A DNA stretch of 64,000 nucleotides. Origin: Salinibacillus xinjiangensis (GTDB lineage Bacteria > Bacillota > Bacilli > Bacillales > Alkalibacillaceae). The stretch spans positions 1 to 64,000 of the forward strand of contig NZ_WJNH01000003.1 of the NCBI RefSeq assembly GCF_009649735.1. Reading direction: 5' to 3'. The notes beneath the pieces were generated by a model that made no database searches, was not told the origin of the DNA, and saw nothing but the letters and a program-made list of their open reading frames with translations. The position numbers were made by a program, and so were the translations under genes. Positions within the stretch are counted from its first letter, which is position 1, and every line of letters starts with the position of its first letter. Shown piece by piece: positions 60,596 to 64,000 of the stretch.

Positions 60596-61969
60596 ATGAC
60601 AGACAGCATTATTCAATACTTACATCTGCATCGCGACACTTTACTGAATCGTTTAAATGACTTTTTGTCAATACAAAGTGTGAGTACAGACCCCGCACAT
60701 AAGCATGACGTGAAAAAGGCGGGGCAATATGTAGCGGATTATTTAAAAGATATTGGATTTGAACAGGTCGATCTTATGGAAACAAAGGGGCATCCACTTG
60801 TTTATGGAGAGTGGATGGGAGCAGGTGAGGGAGCTCCAACAGCTTTGCTTTACGGACATTATGATGTTCAACCTGCAGACCCATATGAATTATGGGATAG
60901 TGAGCCGTTTAAACCAGAAATCAGAGATGGACGCCTTTATGCTCGGGGTTCGAGTGATGATAAAGGTCAGGTGTTTATGCATTTAGCTGTTTTTGAGGCT
61001 TATATGAAAACGATCGGTGAGCTACCGATTAACGTCAAGGTTTGTATTGAAGGGGAAGAGGAAATCGGTAGCGAAAACTTATATGAGGTTTTAGAGGAGA
61101 AAAAGAATCAGTTTGCTGCTGACTTTTGTGTCATTTCCGACTCAGGGATGGTTGCCAGTGGCCAGCCTACCATTTTATATGGATTAAAAGGTTTTACAGG
61201 TCTTGAATTTACGGTAACTGGACCATCCAGTGACCTTCATTCAGGCATGTACGGTGGGGCTGTTCGAAACCCAGCTATGGCAATGGCGCATCTTCTTTCG
61301 TCGTTGAAAAATGAAGATGAGGTCGTGACCGTAGACGGATTTTATGACGGGATTGAGGAGCTTAGTGAGGAAGAGCGTGAACTAATTAAAAACGTACCTA
61401 GTGAAGACTTCAAGGCGAGTACAGGCGTGAAGGAAACGACGCCAGAAAAAGGTTTTACAGCCAAGGAACATACGATGGCGCGCCCGACCTTAGAAGTTAA
61501 CGGGCTATATAGTGGATATCAGGGAGAAGGAACGAAAACGATTATTCCTTCCACAGCTACCGCAAAACTGACGTGCCGACTTGTACCGGGACAGGAACCA
61601 GATCATGTTCAAAGTTTACTCGTAGATCATCTAGAAAAACATGTGCCAGCAGGTGTCACGCTTGACATAAAAAAAGAGCCTTTATCTGCTAGAGCATATA
61701 AGGTCGACCCAGAACACCCATTAATTCAAAAGGCAGCGGAAAGCTATACGCAGGCCTTCGGGAAGGAAACAGTATTCGTCCGTATGGGCGGTTCCATTCC
61801 GGTTGTTGAACTAATTGACCAGCTGTATCAAATTCCGGTTGTTTTATTAGGCTTCGGTACGCCTGAAGATCGACTACATTCCCCTAACGAGAGCTTTCCA
61901 ATTGAAAGCTTCGATAAAGGTATGGAAACATTGGTTTATTATTGGGATAATGTGAAGGAAAGTAAATAA
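60596..61969 (+). CDS. M20 family dipeptidase
   Basis: 457 residues of the ArgE/DapE/CNDP group. YGHYDVQPADPYELWDSEPF holds the first zinc His and Asp (about residue 80), GRLYARGSSDDKGQ the bridging Asp, and CIEGEEEIGSENL the catalytic Glu pair. DLHSGMYGGAV is the dimerisation-domain motif and PNESFPIESF the last metal ligand region. It hydrolyses dipeptides or acyl-amino acids in the cytoplasm. GAAAGGAAG precedes ATG 60596. Confidence 0.93.
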   Translation: MTDSIIQYLHLHRDTLLNRLNDFLSIQSVSTDPAHKHDVKKAGQYVADYLKDIGFEQVDLMETKGHPLVYGEWMGAGEGAPTALLYGHYDVQPADPYELWDSEPFKPEIRDGRLYARGSSDDKGQVFMHLAVFEAYMKTIGELPINVKVCIEGEEEIGSENLYEVLEEKKNQFAADFCVISDSGMVASGQPTILYGLKGFTGLEFTVTGPSSDLHSGMYGGAVRNPAMAMAHLLSSLKNEDEVVTVDGFYDGIEELSEEERELIKNVPSEDFKASTGVKETTPEKGFTAKEHTMARPTLEVNGLYSGYQGEGTKTIIPSTATAKLTCRLVPGQEPDHVQSLLVDHLEKHVPAGVTLDIKKEPLSARAYKVDPEHPLIQKAAESYTQAFGKETVFVRMGGSIPVVELIDQLYQIPVVLLGFGTPEDRLHSPNESFPIESFDKGMETLVYYWDNVKESK

Positions 61970-61973
61970 CAGA

Positions 61974-62441
61974 CTAAGACCCTAGGTTTGAACCTAGGGT
62001 CTTTTTACCGCCACAGGCAAGTCCGTAATCTTGGTGCTTAATATAAGCTCCAAAGCCTAAGGTTAAAACGAGAAGTAAAATAATAGCCGATAAATGTTTT
62101 TCGATGCTTTGGATGACGAGAAGAACCATCATCCAATTGGCTACTTTTCTCGTTTGGTTAGCAGGTTTAGAACGAATGATTCTCACAAAAAGAAATAAAC
62201 TGATGAAAAATAAAATGGCTCCAATCACTCGGTGAGCATATTCAATTAAAGTGGCTCTTTTTAAAAGGGGAGTTAACACACCATTACATAATGGCCAGTC
62301 AGGTCCGCATCCCATGCCTGATTTTGATGAGGCTACGTAACCAACAAAAACAAATAGAAAATACGCAATGATGATCGTCAGGAATGCTAAGCGTTTTAAA
62401 TGTCGTGCTCTTTCCTCCCTTTTTAGTACAACTAGTGCCAA
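61974..62441 (-). pseudogene. truncated heme A synthase (COX15/CtaA-like) relic
   Basis: 155 open codons. The first half resembles CtaA (KSGMGCGPDWPLCNG, IEYAHRVIGA with the heme His). Then TM4 (NWMMVLLVIQ) runs directly into a piece resembling the second-half TM5 (LTLGFGAYIKHQDYGLACGG), so about 70 residues are missing and the last third is gone. The frame ends in KKTLGSNLGS, encoded by the terminator of the convergent dipeptidase gene. CtaA is about 300 residues. GGGAGG near 62422 is followed by no suitable start codon. These points favour a decayed copy over a working short protein. Confidence 0.6.
61976..62006 (+). terminator. Rho-independent terminator of the dipeptidase gene
   Basis: AAGACCCTAGGTT pairs with AACCTAGGGTCTT around TG and is followed by TTT. 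It lies within the 3' end of the heme A synthase relic on the other strand. Confidence 0.9.
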
Positions 62442-62582
62442 AAAAAGTTTATCAGAAGATTATAAACTTGAATGTGGGCTACTTCACTTAAAGACAAACC
62501 GCAGAGTCAAATCAAACTGATTATTTTATAAACAAATTATGCTAAAATAGGATTTAACTATAGAAAATAGAGGCGATTACAT

Positions 62583-63455
62583 ATGAAAAATACCGGATTA
62601 GTATTAGAAGGTGGAGGGATGAGGGGGGTGTTTTCAGCTGGTGTATTACAATACTTAATGGAGCAGGAATTATATTTCCCTTATGTTATTGGCGTCTCAG
62701 CTGGAGCCTGTAATGGTTCATCCTATATTTCGAGACAGAAAGAACGAAATAAAATTGTGAACATTGAATATATCACTCATCCAGAATATATCTCCTACAA
62801 ACGATTTTTTACAAAACGTGAGCTATTTGGTATGGATTTTATTTTTGACCGATTACCAAATGAATTGGTCCCATTCGATTTTGATACTTTTCATCAAGCC
62901 AACGAGGAGTTTGTTGTTGGGACAACGGATTGTGAAACAGGCGAGCCTGTATATTATAAGAAATCAACACACCAAGATCACATGCTTACTTTACTCCGCG
63001 CATCAAGTTCCTTACCGTTTATGGCTCCTGAGATTGAGTTTGAGGGACGTAAGCTATTAGACGGGGGCATTTCTGATCCAATCCCAATTCGAAAATCGGA
63101 ACAGGATGGAAACGAAAAAAATATAGTTATTTTAACGCGAAACAGGGACTATAGAAAGAGTCCGGCTAAATTTAACTGGCTTTTAAAAAGGAAGTATGGA
63201 CATTATGACGGCTTAGTACGAGCCATGATGAACCGCCATGAAATGTATAATCAAACGATTGCTTACTTAGAGGAGCAGGAAAAGAAAGGTAAGGTATTTA
63301 TTATTCGTCCGACTGAAAAACTAGAAGTGGGACGCATCGAGAGAAATCCCGATAAATTGTCTGCTTTATATGATAAGGGATATGAGCAAGCAAAATCCTC
63401 ACTTAACCAATTAAAGCAGTTTTTAAACCAAACAAATGATGTATACTATAACTAG
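62583..63455 (+). CDS. patatin-like phospholipase (YqhO-like)
   Basis: 290 residues. GLVLEGGGMRGVFSAGVL is the oxyanion loop, GVSAGACNG the nucleophile Ser motif (GxSxG, about residue 41), and LLDGGISDPIP the catalytic Asp (DGG, about 161). It is a bacterial patatin with a Ser-Asp dyad that releases fatty acids from lipids. The first helix is not a signal peptide. A short AT-rich promoter region precedes it; yfmL follows after 22 bases. Confidence 0.92.
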   Translation: MKNTGLVLEGGGMRGVFSAGVLQYLMEQELYFPYVIGVSAGACNGSSYISRQKERNKIVNIEYITHPEYISYKRFFTKRELFGMDFIFDRLPNELVPFDFDTFHQANEEFVVGTTDCETGEPVYYKKSTHQDHMLTLLRASSSLPFMAPEIEFEGRKLLDGGISDPIPIRKSEQDGNEKNIVILTRNRDYRKSPAKFNWLLKRKYGHYDGLVRAMMNRHEMYNQTIAYLEEQEKKGKVFIIRPTEKLEVGRIERNPDKLSALYDKGYEQAKSSLNQLKQFLNQTNDVYYN

Positions 63456-63477
63456 CTTTAAACAACGGAGGATGGAC

Positions 63478-64000
63478 ATGAATAGTACTGAAGAATTCGT
63501 TCAACATTTTAAGCCTTTTATTCAAACTGCTTGGGAAAAAGCTGGATTTGAACAACCAACGGCCATTCAGCAGCAAGCTGTTCCACACATTTTACAAGGG
63601 GAGGACATCATTGCCGAGTCTCCAACAGGAACAGGAAAGACGTTAGCTTATCTTCTTCCCATCATGGAAAAAGTAGATACAAAACTGCCACATATTCAAG
63701 CGGTTATTCTGGCCTCATCCCATGAGTTGGTGATGCAGATCCATCAAGAAATACAAAATTGGGGATCAGGAGAAGGAATCAAAAGTGCAGCTTTTATCGG
63801 TGGGGCCAACATTAAACGTCAAATCGATAAGCTAAAAAAACGTCCACAGATTGTTGTAGCAACTCCAGGACGCTTATTAGAGCTAATCAAAATTAAAAAA
63901 GCGAAAATGCACGAGGTGAAAACCATCGTTCTGGACGAAGCGGATCAATTATTTGTACCAGAGCATATTTCGACAATTGAACAAATTATAAAATCAACGT
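63478..64000 (+). CDS. yfmL: DEAD-box RNA helicase YfmL, N-terminal part (cut by window end)
   Basis: 174 codons are visible. The Q motif GFEQPTAIQQQAV, Walker A SPTGTGKTLAYLLP, ASSHELVMQI (motif Ia, with Ser instead of the usual Thr-Arg), GGANIKRQIDKLKKRPQIVVATPGRLLELI and VLDEADQL match B. subtilis YfmL as I recall it, an about 375-residue helicase involved in ribosome assembly in the cold. ATG 63478 lies 6 bases after GGAGG. The C-terminal helicase domain lies beyond the window. Confidence 0.93.
   Translation, partial: MNSTEEFVQHFKPFIQTAWEKAGFEQPTAIQQQAVPHILQGEDIIAESPTGTGKTLAYLLPIMEKVDTKLPHIQAVILASSHELVMQIHQEIQNWGSGEGIKSAAFIGGANIKRQIDKLKKRPQIVVATPGRLLELIKIKKAKMHEVKTIVLDEADQLFVPEHISTIEQIIKST

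Overview
The window looks like a chromosomal segment of a low-GC, endospore-forming Firmicute of the Bacillaceae, probably an Oceanobacillus/Virgibacillus-like relative. This rests on protein resemblance remembered from Bacillus subtilis (YkpA, DynA, CshA, YfmL, YpcP, UvsE, YojN/YojO, YqfQ, YfhD), strong Shine-Dalgarno sites, many TTG and GTG starts, spore-type small proteins, KinB/KinE-like kinases and a Zur box. No search was run. No rRNA, tRNA or CRISPR was seen.

Layout. 1-180: tail of an IS256-type transposase and a terminator. 189-3764 (minus): trhO, an alkaline-phosphatase-superfamily enzyme and a beta-hydroxyacid dehydrogenase. 3.9-9.3 kb (plus): ung, a YqfQ/VrrA protein, msrAB, an AbrB-type membrane protein, DUF6501, sfsA and a VOC protein. 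9310-9725: a 52-bp tandem repeat. 9.7-12.8 kb: a heme-copper-oxidase-like membrane protein, a LysM/M14 peptidase, ferredoxin and a P1 peptidase. 12.9-23.8 kb: dynA, cshA, ykpA and two membrane histidine kinases. 24.3-32.1 kb: a Gram-positive Tad/Flp pilus locus (DUF192, Flp, prepilin peptidase, TadE, TadG, CpaB, CpaE, TadA, TadB, TadC). 32.2-37.4 kb: a class III aminotransferase with an RpiR regulator, small proteins, nitroreductase, uvsE and a YfhD-type protein. 37.4-41.8 kb (minus): yojO, yojN and katA. 42.2-43.8 kb: zur and a zinc-binding lipoprotein. 43.9-47.9 kb: wrbA, then a sulfur-recycling operon yrrT-luxS-mccA-mccB. 48-56.6 kb: an amidase, a PAS kinase overlapping a DJ-1/PfpI gene, Mn catalase, DUF421, a luciferase-like oxidoreductase, ypcP and an acetyltransferase. 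56.7-58.7 kb: a NERD-domain gene between two phased repeat arrays. 58.8-64 kb: a YtkA/FixH-like gene with a nonsense codon, small membrane proteins, an M20 dipeptidase, a truncated heme A synthase relic, a patatin-like lipase and the start of yfmL.

How genes fit together. The Tad genes form one near-continuous plus-strand unit with translational overlaps. yrrT-luxS-mccA-mccB link S-adenosylhomocysteine recycling to cysteine synthesis. zur and the zinc lipoprotein gene are joined by a good Zur-box match over the promoter of the second. Several genes handle oxidative damage (msrAB, two catalases, wrbA, DJ-1) or DNA repair (ung, uvsE, ypcP).

The most unusual signal is a family of degenerate repeats at four places. 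A 7-base core (GCTGAAG or GCTAAAG) recurs most often every 21 bp, two helical turns: about 60 copies at 6625-6717, 41864-42149 (reversed), 56719-57214 and 58309-58661. One array contains a tandem duplication of eight units, and another runs into the 3' end of the NERD coding sequence. I know no name for this family. Other items are the 52-bp palindromic tandem repeat, a hairpin over the start codon of an unlisted 43-residue ORF, a possible AUC start, a kinase with a decayed MHYT sensor and duplicated PAS domains, and two broken genes.
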